A program made the position numbers and the translations under genes. DNA of 64,000 nt from Lojkania enalia (taxonomy: Eukaryota; Ascomycota; Dothideomycetes; Pleosporales), in NCBI GenBank assembly GCA_010094045.1, contig ML986590.1:453860-517859 (forward strand), written 5' to 3'. The notes beneath the pieces are model-generated. The model saw nothing but the letters and a program-made list of their open reading frames with translations. It was not told the origin of the DNA and searched no databases. How positions within the stretch are numbered: position 1 is the stretch's first letter; every line of letters begins with the position of its first letter. This document shows, one piece after another, positions 47,412-59,500 of this stretch.

Positions 47412-50400
47412 GCGGTAAGGCTGAGCATAAAACGCTCGGGCTGACCGCGAAACTCATCTCATCACACATTGCAATTTTGGGGGCGTTTGGGTCATGGTTC
47501 ACGCATGTCAAAATGGAATTAAAATGAGGTGGTTATGAATGGCCGGAAAAAAAAAATTCTAGAAGTCCATTCACTTCCAGATCTTTTCCCCCGGACTAGC
47601 ATTCCAATCCTCCCGCCCAAGGGTATGGCGGCAGTTCTGCGCGGCGTCCACCATCACCGTTCGACTCACGCGACGGTGCACGAACACGATTCCCATGATT
47701 TCAGGTTTTCATACTTTTCCTTCGGCAAGAGAACGGTATACACAGATTATGCATTAGGTCGGAGTTCTTACAGCGTTCTGCATTTGCAATCTATCTTCAT
47801 TTGAATCTCTCATCATTCCCCTTGTTCACGCATCATTTGCATTTCTATTTCAAGTTTGCATCGAGTGGATAGGCGTCTTTGTCATTCTCAGGGGTGAAGC
47901 AAGCTCAAGTGCTGAGATTGCATTGGTACCATTTTGAGTGAGTCTGGATACTGGCGCTTTCAAATGCAATTTTCTCGTCAGCACCGATGGATCGTATAGC
48001 GTTGATCATCTGCAGGGTCACTGCTCCAAGTTGCACAGATGCATGTGCTCGTGCAGAAGTCGCCAAAGGAGCCTGTGGGGGCGGGGAAAATTCTTGAGGC
48101 CGCATACCCTCGCGGCTAGACAGACAAGCCAGCAGCGGCTCTCTCGCGCAAGAGCCGGTTCTACAATGCTTGGGGATATTCCCTTTTCGGACCTACTCAC
48201 AATGCTGTATGGTTGGAAATGCCGGCGTAGCTCGAATTACCACCTCCCAGCTCATTGTTTGCCCTTCTGGTGCGGGTTTTAGCTCTGCTTTAGGGGCCTT
48301 CCAAGGAGCTGTCGCCTAATCTCCGTGTCAAGAACAGAACAGCGGTGTGGGCTTGTGCAACCGTAGAGCAGACGAAAATAAAACGAGAAACGATGCCGCT
48401 AGATGCAGCGCGATCTTTTAACAGACGCGTGGAGCAAGGTGAGATTGCAAATATGGTGGATGGGAGGAGGGAAGCCTTGTGACAAAGAAAATGGGACGAC
48501 TAATGGGTCGCCTACTAGCACGGCCGCAACACCAATTCAGAGAGGTGCGCCTGTCAGATGCTGCAAAGCGCTCAAAGGCGCAATCTAGACATAGCTCGCT
48601 TACCCCAGGGCGCTGTGACAAGAGTGTTCAAGATACTAGGAAGCGTTGGCTAGGATACGAAGCTAGTCTTTCGCACATGGCATGTTGTAAGTGATGGGGT
48701 GTTCCCAACTCTTTTACAACCTCTAGGATTTGCATGTGGGGCTTTCAACGGTCCCCGAAGAGGACTCGCAGAATTGTCCTAGTTTCGGGGCCTGACGTTG
48801 GGTCTATTTGACTTTGCTTCCCTAGACGACCGAGATGCCCCTTCCGGAAGGCGCTTATACCTCAAATTATTGGTTGTTGGTCCTCAGGTCGCGAACGACA
48901 GTGCTTCGTCGGTCACAACCGTGCATGCCAAGATTACGATTGAGACAGTAGAGGTCAGAAGACGCAAGGAAACGTCACTCTAGTGTTGGTTGGCAATCAA
49001 TTTGGCGTGGATCGTACGAACTGGCTCTCTCCTCAGATGCTCCGCACGTCGAGAGAATTAAGCGCTACATTACGCTGCGATGAGCCACACTGCACCAAGG
49101 AGACAAATCGAGTAATCCGTCCGCCGTGAATGCTTTTATCCAAATGTCTGCGACGCGCCATCACATCAATAGAGTCGGTCAATAAAGGTATTTTGCGGCG
49201 TCGGTCTCTGCCTTATGATCGCGCGGAGCCCTGTACAAAGCGCTCTCCTCCACTGACCGCTGGCCCCGATCCATGGCCTTGCATCAATATGACCAAGAGC
49301 TGTGAAGCAGAGTCTCCCTCATCGCATACGCTAGACTGGTTTTCCATGTCCGCAGACAGACACTCCGTGCCTGTGTAACGAGTTCAGTCATCTGCTGCTG
49401 CTGCTGCTGCTGCTGCGCCGCAGTCGAAACAGAGTGCTGACATGATCTGGACTGTTTGTTAAGCCGACCTTCGCAAGGGTCGTCCGTTTTAAGATGGACG
49501 CGGATAGAATGGCGGTAAGGATCTAGGATAAAGCTTAGGGAAATTATTGCATCCCGAACCCAAAATACCGTGAATTGTTGACAAATCACGCCATCCATGT
49601 GTGGTGGGGTGGATGGGAATTCGAACGAGGTGTGGCGGCAGTTAAACAAACTCTCCTGCTGTATCAGACAAAGTAAGACGGACACGAAGATGCGCGTAGG
49701 GCTGCGTCTTGTGTCACGGCCGTTGCAGCACCCGCCTCCCACAAACACACACAAACACGCAGAGTCTCTCATCCGTGCCGGCAACCGCGACCTCTATGGT
49801 GTGTTATCGGTCCGACACTGACCAACAGGTATCAGAATATTGGAGAAGCGCTCGTTAATTATCTCATCTACAGAACTCCGTAAAAGAAGAGAAAGTCTCA
49901 TGTTGGGGTCCGAGCCAACAATGTACTATCTGTCATACGTTAGCCATCCCATTTCCCTTCTCTTTTTCTCCCCCAGCTTTGCAGTGTGCTATACATAATC
50001 CAACATGCGTTGCAAGCCGCCAGGGCTAACTCAACCTTCTTCGAGCGGGAAACTCCTAACCCCTGCGCTAGCCAAGGTGCCATAAACTGCACGCGACTTG
50101 CGTCGGTGATTTGGAAGAGCATCCAAACGAATGAGGTATGGAAGAACTGGACGTCGAGTCGTGTCAGCTTGCCAGCGCTTAACCACCAACACTCAGCCAA
50201 CCACGCGCAAGATAGTGGATGCTATTAACAACCCCGCTTTAGGGTTGCAGTGCCCTCTGTCTTTCTTCGGATACTGCATCCTTATTCTTTGCGGAAATGT
50301 CTCAAGTCTCGCCCCGAGCCAAAGGACTGAACTTTGACGTTAACGCAGCGGGCAAGTTTAAGAGCGAACTTTGCATCGTTTGGAACGGAAAGGACGGGTG

Positions 50401-53193
50401 GGTATGCGACCAAATCGGGCCATCCAGAAACCCATTGTCCAGCCCTGTGGATGCCGGGAACGCACGCAATGCCACACGCCACCAGCGCCACAGTGCCTTT
50501 CTAGGTGATCGGTCATTCCAAAGAGCCAAGCGAAAAAGAAGCATGAACGGAAGGAATACGATCGCAGATTTAGTTGCACGCGAGCGGACGGGAGGAACGA
50601 CAAAGTAAATCGTCGGGGGAGCGTCTTGATCCTTCTCTAAGCTCACGATAGACTGCAGCGCACGATACTGAAGTGAGGCTGTCCTCAAGGCTGTTTCATT
50701 TTCGGGATCCCCAAGTCCCAGCTGCTTGGGCATGCAACGTGGGTCTGGCCATATCTCGCACCTGTATGCCGCTCAAGTGGCCAGCGGGTCGTGTTGGAGG
50801 TCGGTCTAAAATGACCGGGTGAAATAAATTGACCTTTATTGCATCAAGGAACATCTGACTGGCCAACTCCGACGAATATCAGGCGTTAGCAACCACCTAG
50901 CCGGGCTAATAATACGTCCCGCTTATTCCCCCCCTCCCCCGGGGGCCCTTCGAGTACACCCTAGCCGTCGGAGCCGGTAATCATGCCCCAAAATGTTGCG
51001 TAGTAACCCTTCTCTAGCAACTACTCCCTAGAGACATGATTGAAATTCACTCATATCTGGCTCACCATCTTGCTGACCCTTGATGACATTACAGCCAGAA
51101 ATATTTAGCGAGGCAGATTTCGTGATGTCATCAAAAGCCACGTGTGCTCGGGCAGGCCAATGTTCGGCCTGAACAACCATGTTTCAAGTTTCGAACTTGA
51201 CCTCTAAGATACAATTGCGAAGCCCACACCTTGAAGCCCTGTCACTTCATAATCGAGCGCGACCCTAAGACTGTTCCGGAGCGTGGCTTGCGGCAGAGTC
51301 ATACAACCCCGCGAAGATCCAGCCGTGCCCTAGTCCAGCCAGCGTTCGGTCACGCCCCAGGCCCAGGCTCGCATATTGGCCATGACACAGCCGAACAATG
51401 GACTATTCAGGCTTTGCCTTGATTCGGAGAGGCCGATGTGGCGTATGTACAGCTCCGAATTTCTACGTGGTGGCTTCTAAGACTGTATCGAAAGTGGACC
51501 TTGGACTTTCCCGTCATGTGTAAAAGCATCATTATTGCAGATGATGATCGCCAAGCGGGATCGCGTTAATACTAATTCATGGGTTGTATTATCATCTTTG
51601 CCCGCTTCAAGGATTACAAGTTCGTGTTTCATAGAGAGTTTCTACATCCGAGAATCCCTCGTTCAATTAACTCGAATTATGTATTTCCACTCAACGACCG
51701 TAAGGTGTCTTCTTGTGCTAGATCTGCATTATGTCTTGCCTCTTCAGACTCTTCACTCAATGCATACATACATACAACGGGGCGTATGCACCTAAGTATT
51801 CGTACGAGAGCATGCGATAGCCTGGGCAATAAGCTTCTAGGTCTGTCATTGGCGGCAAGAAGCCGTATCATTGGGGGCACATTGACCGCCAGATTGACTC
51901 TAAGTTCGAAAATCATCGCCCTTGCGCCCTCCTACATGCGCAAATACATCAGTAGTCATGTGGCAAGATATATGTGAGCCTGTTCAAGACAGGTACGCTT
52001 TCAATGTAGCATGCCTAACTAGAACACGTCGAAACCCCCGTCGGTAAAACATTCCATTAACCCCCTGGTGACATGCGCAAGGAGTAGCATAATATTTCGA
52101 GGTCGGCTCGGCCCCGATTGTGTAATCCGTCCTCAGATGCGTGAGCAGGCTCCGTGACACTAATGCACAAAATGCTTGTATGTCCTTTCTTTTTGTTATA
52201 GCTTTTCAAGATTCTTACTTGCCCTCTTACCATGAGCAAGTTCACACAATAGACTAAGTCTATGGACATTTTCCGTTTTAAGGCAATACCCCTTCATTTG
52301 CAGGCATTTGTTCATCTAAGTCTGCGTAGGTGTTGAAGCTGAATCAAGAGAAGAGAGAGAAAGAGTTGTCGACGATGATGCGTCATACCTTCACTATATG
52401 CCTTCGTAGGTTTTCTAGCATCCTGAATTCGGTGGTGCCTTCTCCGCCTTATTCACATCATACTATATTAGCTACCTTACGCTCATGCTACTTTTCCAGG
52501 GTTTAGGAAGATGCTCAGTGTGATAGAAGGTCTATCGGGACGGTTCTTTTAGGGTTTTCGAGAAATGTTGGAAGGATTTCCCCGAAGGGCTATGCCAAAA
52601 TCCTATGCTGAGCGGACGACCACCGCGCCGGATTATAGACTTGATGGCTGAGGCGTGGTAAGATTTAGATCTCGGGGAACGAGGGGAACTATGTATTATG
52701 ACTGTGCTCGATTGCCTCCTTTCATCACATTGTGGGGAACCTGTGAAGGAGTCACCGCACGTGGCGCCAAGGCTACTAAACCAACCCCCAGCTCTAAAGC
52801 GACTTCAACCACCAGCGACGTGGTCTCAATCCTCACTCCACATAATCCAGAGCAAACTTTTGACACAAGCATCGCTGCTTCCTGTCAACATGGCATCGCT
52901 CTCTTAATGTAAGCCCTCAAAGGCTACTTCATCCACACCACAGCAAAAATTGTCTCTCTAGCTGTCGTCTGGGAAACCTGACCCACCGTTTGCGCTTAAT
53001 TATCGCCAACATGCTTCCATTATTATCGCAGTTGTTCCGGATACACTTCTCACACACGAATTCGCGGTCTATATCTTCACTTCCCCTCCTATGTCCCATA
53101 CGGAAGCGTCAAGTAGCTTGAGCCTCCATCGCCATCTCCCCACTCTACCTTAGACGAGACCATCTCCGAGCGTATTCCTCCCAACACGACGAT
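47412..53193. other. Gene-poor tract, 5.8 kb, no gene recognised
   Basis: I read both strands and found only overlapping open frames below ~170 codons, one of them just the translation of a CTG repeat. There is a C-rich block with a CCCCCGGGGG palindrome near 50936-50945. No tRNA, transposase, reverse transcriptase or terminal repeats are evident. Non-coding transcripts or long untranslated exons cannot be excluded. Confidence 0.45.
49392..49418. repeat. (CTG)9 trinucleotide repeat
   Basis: Nine perfect CTG units in the gene-poor tract; on the minus strand they translate as a poly-Gln run inside an otherwise unsupported open frame. Confidence 0.92.
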
Positions 53194-55938
53194 ATGGCCT
53201 CCATATTCACTTTCGATCCCAGCCCTCCGCGGGTATCGTCTCCGTGGTCGATCCCGCCGCCCGACTCCCGGCCCAGGCAGTCGATCCCGCAGGATTCTGA
53301 GTTGGATCGGTCCAAGACCGGTGCAGAGGCCGGCCTTCCACCCATATCCGTTCCGCTAGATGCGTCGTCAGTAGATTATAGTGCTATTACAAGGCTGGAG
53401 GCGGAACCACAGGAAGGCCCGACCGAGTACAAACTTCATCTGCTCCTCCGCCGTCGCAGGTCGTTCACGTACACGAGCACCGGGCGGCACATATCCGGCT
53501 CATTGCGTCGTATTGATGGCCCTACAACCTCTCCCGTAAGCCGGAGTGTGTCAGAGACGGGACTGCTGTCCAATACCCCACCCCCATTATCCTCGACCCA
53601 ATCACGACAGCACCGCCTAGAACAATTGACCACCCAATTACTATGGCGACTACAGCAATCCTGTCCGTATCATATTTCATCCTCTACAGCGCAGGTACTT
53701 CCGCAATTCCCAAATGAAGCCCATCTCTCCGCCCCCGCAGTGCCCAGACGACTCCTACCAAGCTTAGAAGAGAGCAGAGGGGCCCTTTATGAAATTGGAA
53801 TTGCTGACGATGGCACGTTTGTGGGCTTGGCGGGCGATGAAATGGAAGAAAGCCTCAATAATCTTCGCGCCATGGCTGCCAGTCTGGGCTGTCGCGTAGA
53901 CATTCTTCGCATGGTTGCTGTGGGTGAATGCGAATGGACTGAAGATGTTGGTCCCATAGGCGTAGGGCGACAGGAATCTCGGAGAAGCAAGTTATGGGTC
54001 AGTGAAGCATTTGTTCGGCCAGACCAACATCTTGTTAATCAAGAGGGCGCTAAAGCGGCCAAAGAGGATTCAACTAGCCCACAACACCACCCTGCCCATA
54101 CCGAGTCCTCGCCCGAGCCTGATTCTAATGATATCGACCAGCGCACACAACAGCTACGTGTTTCACTGACTGGTGCAACCATGTCTGGGAAATCCAGCCT
54201 TCTTGGCAGTTTAACGACAGCGACTTTAGATAACGGGCGGGGAAAGAGTCGACTCAGCCTTCTGAAACATCGACATGAAATCGCATCAGGGATGACAAGC
54301 TCTGTGACTCAGGAATTAATCGGATACAGAGACTGTGCCGACCAGGATAGTTCTACAACTCTTACTCAGGTGATTAGTTATGGTGCTGGGGATGTGTCTT
54401 CCTGGGTAGATATCCATGCATCTGCAGAAGGCGGGAGGCTTGTACTCCTCTCTGACTCTGCAGGACACCCTCGTTTTCGTCGCACAACCGTGCGTGGCCT
54501 TGTTGGATGGGACCCCCATTGGACACTCCTATGCATACCTGCAGATAACACGGAAGACTCATCTGGAAGAATTGGTGCGTCGCCTACACCCCAGGAACTC
54601 CTTGGTCCAGGGGCGGCCGATATAGATCTCTCAGACGCTCATCTTCAACTTTGTCTCAATCTAGAATTGCCCCTGGTGGTTATCATCACGAAGCTAGATA
54701 TTGCCACCAAACCTGGTCTCCGCCAAACCTTATCTAAGGTATTATCATCGCTGAAGGATGCTGGAAGAAAACCTTGCATTATCTCGGACACGTCTAGCTC
54801 GTTCTCAGAGGCAAAGTTGAACACAATTTCTGCGAAAGATCTTCTTGAGGCTAGGCAAATAGCGCAGGTTCTTGAGACGTCGCCGCTTGGCAATGTTCCC
54901 ATAATTCTCACGAGCGCATTGAAGGGTAGCGGTATTACTAAACTTCACGCCTTTCTCCGAGTGCTTCCTATACCTAATGCTCTAGAAGCGCCCAGCCCAT
55001 TGCTTCGCACGTTATTTCACATCGAGGATATTTATAGTAAAAGTGAGACGCCGTCAAAGTCCCCTTTGGTCTCCGGTCGGTCATCTGATCTGACTGCAGT
55101 CATAGGGGGACATTTGCGGTATGGGACCCTGAGAGTAGGAGATGAGCTTGTTCTCGGACCATATCCTGCGGATACTACACCGGATGATAGTGATAGTGGG
55201 ACCGGAAGAGGTTCGACACCCCCAGGTCACCCACGTCGTAGCCCTCCTGGACCAATCTCCTGCTCATTCCCCGGAGCGCTACACAAAGGTAAATCTGGGA
55301 ATTTTATTTTGCGAACCAAGTCATATGCCAATGGAATGCAGGCTGAGTGGCGCCGTGTTCGCATCAGGTCGATCAGGAATTTACGACTTCCCATGAGAAA
55401 GCTGGAGGCAGGCCAAGTCGGGACAATTGGTATTGTCCCATTGGACCTACCAATCGCAAGTCCAGCGATCGTCAGAATCAGAAAAGGCATGGTACTTGCA
55501 AACGGTGAACCTAAAGCAAACAGGATCATCGCCGTCAAGTTCTCTGGCACAAATGCTGAGGCCGTTAAGAGCTTGACGGTAGGTAGTGCCGTAGTTCTAT
55601 ATATCGCCAGCGTGAGGGCGTCAGCCAAAGTGCTATCCCATGCCAACCGCACCGCTGCCACCACTACGGGCAGCGCTTCCCTCGAGGCTATCGAAGATGA
55701 CGACGCATTCGGTTTTGGATTTGACGACGAAGCAAATACTAGCAATGTCAATCCCGGTATCAGAACAGATTCGATGGTTGTCGTTTTCCAGTTCATTGCG
55801 TCGAGGGAATTTGCTGAGATTGGTAGTATGGTTTTGGTGGTGCCTGGAGGAGGGCCTGGCCTGTTTGGTGGCACCGAAAGAGGTGAAAAAGGCCTTGCTA
55901 GTTTGGAGGGGTTTGTCGGACGCGTTGTCGAAGATTGA
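53194..55938 (+). CDS. GTPBP1/GTPBP2-like translational GTPase
   Basis: A single exon of 914 residues, unusual among these intron-rich genes. The N-terminal ~320 residues are low in complexity at first (Ser/Pro/Arg), then contain a family-specific part (LYEIGIADDGTFVGLAGDEMEESLNNLRAMA). The G domain carries G1 GATMSGKSSLL near residue 327, a switch region with GMTSSVTQE, G3 DSAGHPRF near 421, G4 TKLD near 499 and G5 TSALKGS. Domains II and III of the EF-Tu type follow (GHLRYGTLRVGDELVLGP; VGTIGIVPLDL; MVLANGEP). The family relates to elongation factor 1A; animal GTPBP1 and GTPBP2 act in rescue of stalled ribosomes and mRNA turnover. A Ser/Gly/Pro insert at about 650-690 separates strands of domain II. 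The ATG begins a conserved-looking MASIFTFDPS, and in-frame sequence upstream is short. Confidence 0.9.
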   Translation: MASIFTFDPSPPRVSSPWSIPPPDSRPRQSIPQDSELDRSKTGAEAGLPPISVPLDASSVDYSAITRLEAEPQEGPTEYKLHLLLRRRRSFTYTSTGRHISGSLRRIDGPTTSPVSRSVSETGLLSNTPPPLSSTQSRQHRLEQLTTQLLWRLQQSCPYHISSSTAQVLPQFPNEAHLSAPAVPRRLLPSLEESRGALYEIGIADDGTFVGLAGDEMEESLNNLRAMAASLGCRVDILRMVAVGECEWTEDVGPIGVGRQESRRSKLWVSEAFVRPDQHLVNQEGAKAAKEDSTSPQHHPAHTESSPEPDSNDIDQRTQQLRVSLTGATMSGKSSLLGSLTTATLDNGRGKSRLSLLKHRHEIASGMTSSVTQELIGYRDCADQDSSTTLTQVISYGAGDVSSWVDIHASAEGGRLVLLSDSAGHPRFRRTTVRGLVGWDPHWTLLCIPADNTEDSSGRIGASPTPQELLGPGAADIDLSDAHLQLCLNLELPLVVIITKLDIATKPGLRQTLSKVLSSLKDAGRKPCIISDTSSSFSEAKLNTISAKDLLEARQIAQVLETSPLGNVPIILTSALKGSGITKLHAFLRVLPIPNALEAPSPLLRTLFHIEDIYSKSETPSKSPLVSGRSSDLTAVIGGHLRYGTLRVGDELVLGPYPADTTPDDSDSGTGRGSTPPGHPRRSPPGPISCSFPGALHKGKSGNFILRTKSYANGMQAEWRRVRIRSIRNLRLPMRKLEAGQVGTIGIVPLDLPIASPAIVRIRKGMVLANGEPKANRIIAVKFSGTNAEAVKSLTVGSAVVLYIASVRASAKVLSHANRTAATTTGSASLEAIEDDDAFGFGFDDEANTSNVNPGIRTDSMVVVFQFIASREFAEIGSMVLVVPGGGPGLFGGTERGEKGLASLEGFVGRVVED

Positions 55939-56833
55939 TTCAAGCGATGCGTAGCATGCAGGCCATTCTCAATTCTTTGGCATGCCTCATTTTATAGTTT
56001 TGCCGCTCTTTAACATATAGTTCGCAAGGGGCATTCCACCAATGCTTTTGCATGTAATATTTCGATTTGTGATTGTTAGCCAGCAGGATTGTTTCTTTCA
56101 TAGAACTAATTAACACTCATGACCGGACTTAAAAGAACTATCACCGCTCCCATTCTTCCTAAAGGGACGTTCTGTATTTCTACCCACACTTGCCAAGGTT
56201 GGACTTGGTTGAACTACGCCCGAATCGCTTTTAAAAAGACACTAGCTAAGTCGTAGATTGAACTGCAAGCTGCTTTGCCCATATTTAGCCCGTCACAGTA
56301 TTTTCTTACCACATTCGTAAAAGGCAGCTGAAGCGGGATAGACGCCAATATACAGAGCTCACTATTCACTAAATGTTCGTAATGCGGGGGACACTTCTGA
56401 ATTAAACTAAGCTCTTCAGAACTTGGGAGGTTGAAAGGTTTCTTCCGTCTGCCAGTATCTTTAACAGAGCTACTCACTTCATGTACAAGTCATGCGGTTC
56501 GACGTTATATCACCGTGATTTGATTAGAACAAGCTTTGTTTTATTAAATTGGAGGAGGTTTCAGACTTCAATATTAGTAGTCGTTGATCCTAAATGTCCA
56601 GACATGGTCTGATATGTCACAGCATTCTAGTCGTAGTACACTGAAGCCGTTATAAAGTAATGAACAGTCATCTCCATGGAGCGATGTGGATGTGCTTTTC
56701 TTAGTCCAACTCAAGCCTATCACATTCGGCCTGGGAGCTACCGGATGTATCCACCGTGCGCTCTGCAGTGTAGTGTGGATGATGCCATTATTCTCTCCGT
56801 AACTTACAATTTGTCCTCTCGTTTGGCGAGGTA
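55939..56833. other. Intergenic between convergent genes
   Basis: 895 bp, AT-rich. An 87-codon open frame on the minus strand (56214-56477) begins with GTG and has no recognised domain; I do not call it. Confidence 0.45.
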
Positions 56834-57562
56834 TTACACTGGCGCATCCGTCAAGGGCACATACTGCACCCCGTACAACTTCTCCCTTTTCACGTTACCC
56901 TCCTTATCCTTGTCTATGACGTATATGTGCTGCATCCATCCTTCCTGCACCGGTACGAACAGGCGCCCCGGGCTCTTCAGTTGGTCTGTCAAATCAGTAT
57001 GATGCTCGGCGGCGGCAGCACCAACGTGGATGGCATCGTAGGGAGCTCCTTCTTTCCAGCCCTTCCGTCCATCTGCCTTGATGAACTTGACCTGGCCGGA
57101 CTCCAGCATTCGCTTTCCATCTTCTGATTTTGCAATGTTGTTCTCAGCGAGTGTGACGAGGGGTTGGATGTGATCAACGCCGATTACAGTACCCGTAGGA
57201 CCGACGAGTCTAGCGAAGACAGCAGACAGGTAACCGGAGCCAGAGCCGATGTCTAGGACTTTTGCGCCGGGATATAGGTAGGGGAGGAGGGATTCACAGG
57301 CCGACGCGTGCATGTGCGGCGCCGAGATGGTTGCTTGATGGCCGATGGGCTGTGGGGAGTCTTCGTAGGGGTTTGAAGGGGCGTAGTGGGCGCGGTCCAC
57401 CTTCAGTGCTCTTGGTCAGTAATACCGCAGCGCGGAATAACGGGGTCGTACGCTGCGTACCTTTGCCATTGCATCCTTGACGCGGTCCGACTCAATGAGC
57501 CCATTCCGCGCGAGGTTGGCGATGAGGGCGGCGTTGGACGAGCCGGAACTTCTCCACGCCAT
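56834..57562 (-). CDS. Protein-L-isoaspartate O-methyltransferase
   Basis: Two exons, 57461-57562 and 56834-57400, giving 222 residues, the family length. The 60-bp intron (GTACGC..TGAAG) joins AMAK to VDRAHY. The start MAWRSSGSSNAALI aligns with the usual N-terminus. Motifs present are DSPQPIGHQATISAPHMHA (substrate loop, residues ~48-66), VLDIGSGSGYL (SAM-binding motif I, ~82-91), GVDHI (post-I acidic residue region) and DAIHVGAAA (motif II). The enzyme uses SAM to methylate abnormal L-isoaspartyl and D-aspartyl residues in aged proteins so they can be repaired, in the cytosol. The frame is open for 63 codons before this ATG and codes a hydrophobic stretch, but without an ATG; this is noted separately. 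Divergent to the HAUS1-like gene. Confidence 0.93.
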
Positions 57563-58015
57563 CCCGATGTTCCGAGACTGGTGGAGGCCGCGGACGGAGC
57601 GGAGGAGACTGGCCAGGAACGGCACCGTGAGGATGGGAATGAGAAACGCGACAACAATGAGGAGCTTGGGAATGAGGAAGGTTTGCGCGGCTCTTGTCGC
57701 GGGCGGCGGGGCAATGGCTTCTTCGCGGGATGCTGGCTGTGTCTTGTTCACCTATTCGCGCATATGTGCAGCCGGAGGGCGAGGGCGAGGACTAGAGTTA
57801 CAGGCCTTGAGGGGGAGATTGGTATTTAAGAGGGGCGAAGCTTGAGATTTGCGTGATCCCATCATGCCATCATACCATCGTAGCTGGCCGTGGAAAACCA
57901 CCCCGCAGCTGCACGGGTGGAGTCCGGGGTAGCTCTCGCCGCACGGGACTCCCGCCTTGGAACCTGACCTTAGCTAGGCACTCCGTATCAAGAGCATACA
58001 TACTGCCCAGCGCCC
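57563..58015. promoter_or_regulatory. Divergent promoter between PCMT and the HAUS1-like gene
   Basis: 453 bp between the two start codons. The PCMT side is open in frame for 63 codons without an ATG. No specific operator recognised. Confidence 0.5.
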
Positions 58016-58970
58016 ATGGATACTCTTACGCCGTCAGACTTCTTCTCGCCCTCCAAGGCCCGCCAGCAGCGCGCCCAGGCCCAGGACTGGGCCCAGATCG
58101 ACAGCTGGCTCAGCTACAAATACGCCGGCCGCACTGTCCCAGCCTTCGAGCGCAATGAAGAGACATTGAGGGTGCTGCGGGAGCTGTCCATGGCGAACGA
58201 GCAGGCCGACGAACAAAGGGTCGTCCAGGAAAGACTTGAACGGGAGGCGTTGAACGAGCTGGAAGAGGTATGAAGATAGGGTCCGACACGGCCTCCCGTC
58301 GAGTGCGCAGCCAGCAGTTAACACGGCGCAGAAGCGCACGCACGACGACGACAGGAAAATCCTGGACACGGTCACCGCGCATCTCACCAGCAGCGGCTCT
58401 TCATCACTGGACTCGATCGCATCAACAGCCGTAGCTCTCAATGCGCCAGCTCCTTCTGCCGAAATCATGGCGCACACTGTGTTACACCACACATCCGCCT
58501 CACAATCGCTCGCGAACCAACTCGCACACATTCGCACCCTCCAGCGATACCTCCAAAAGCAGTACGCCCTCCTGCGATCACAGCTCTCCGAGCTCCAATC
58601 CAACCCCGCCTTCTCCGCCCCTCCCTCCCTCCAGCGACAGACAACCGATCAAGTTCGACAGACCAAGCACCTCCGCTCTAAGATCAGAGAGTACGAAGAC
58701 CGACTATCGACTCTACAATCGGCGCATGCAAGGGGATCTAGGGGGCAGGAGGTTGCATCTGCAGAGGCAATTGCGGACATGTTAGAGCAGCAGAGTGCCC
58801 TGGACGAGTTGAGGCGGAGGGTCGAAGATTTGGAGACACGAGTTGATGAGTTTGCAGGGCTGCCGGCTGATAAGGAAGCCGCTAGGAAGGACGTTGGAAG
58901 GATGGAGGTTGAGTTGGATGCGCTGAGGAGGCAGCGGGATGGCTTGTTCGAGAGGATGGTTGCGCGGTGA
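58016..58970 (+). CDS. HAUS augmin-like complex subunit 1, probable
   Basis: Two exons, 58016-58267 and 58332-58970, giving 296 residues. The N-terminus MDTLTPSDFFSPSKARQQ and the segment DWAQIDSWLSYKYAG..VPAFERNEETLRVL look like fungal HAUS1 proteins. The rest is almost entirely coiled coil, with helices around residues 60-90 and 130-290 (LQRYLQKQYALLRSQLSEL; KHLRSKIREYEDRLSTL; ALDELRRRVEDLETRVDEF). Augmin binds existing microtubules and recruits gamma-tubulin so that new microtubules branch from spindle or cytoplasmic arrays; it is present in some filamentous fungi and absent from budding yeast. The intron is 64 bp (GTATGA..GCAG). The family call rests on the N-terminal pattern and length; a generic coiled-coil protein is the alternative. 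Confidence 0.7.
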
Positions 58971-59500
58971 ATGCACCCATCTTCATGCATAATTCGGCCT
59001 TGTTTAGGCCCCTTCCCCAAAGTCCAGTCCATAAGTGCTCCCTTGAAGTAGAAACATATGACTAAATTTAATAACTACGGAGACACGTATGTGTATGTAC
59101 CTGCCATGGCCGATTCACGGGACTTTCAAGAATAAAAGGTCGTAGAAAAGGAATGCTGATGTATTGATGGAAATCACCCTCCCGATCCATAAAGCCGTCA
59201 TTTGAATAAATACCAAATAGTAGGTTGCCATTGCTTGTAGCCGTGGATACGAGTGACCTGAAAGCTTGGTGAATGAAAGCGCACGTTGATATTCCAAGAC
59301 TATAACAGTTGATCGTTGCAATGTCTAATTATATTATTCGGTCGCCTATATGCATCCCATCTTACAATAGAGAGTATTACCGCTCACAATGGAGCAAATA
59401 TAAGTTCTAGCCCTTCCCAATTTTTAATGATCGCCATACTCGGCCCTATTCTGAACGCCCCGTCTAGAGCAAGAAAAAACCGTAAATGCAAACAACGCTT
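58971..59500. other. Intergenic between convergent genes
   Basis: 530 bp of AT-rich 3' flanks; nothing recognised. Confidence 0.5.

Noticed and set aside
49284..49784. 166-codon minus-strand frame with a poly-Gln run
   Set aside because: The Gln run is only the translation of the (CTG)9 repeat and the rest looks random.
50929..50949. C-rich run with a CCCCCGGGGG palindrome
   Set aside because: Short, single copy and not next to a gene; no evidence for a regulatory or structural role.
56214..56477. 87-codon open frame on the minus strand
   Set aside because: It starts with GTG, the nearest upstream ATG is followed at once by a stop, and there is no domain or splice support.
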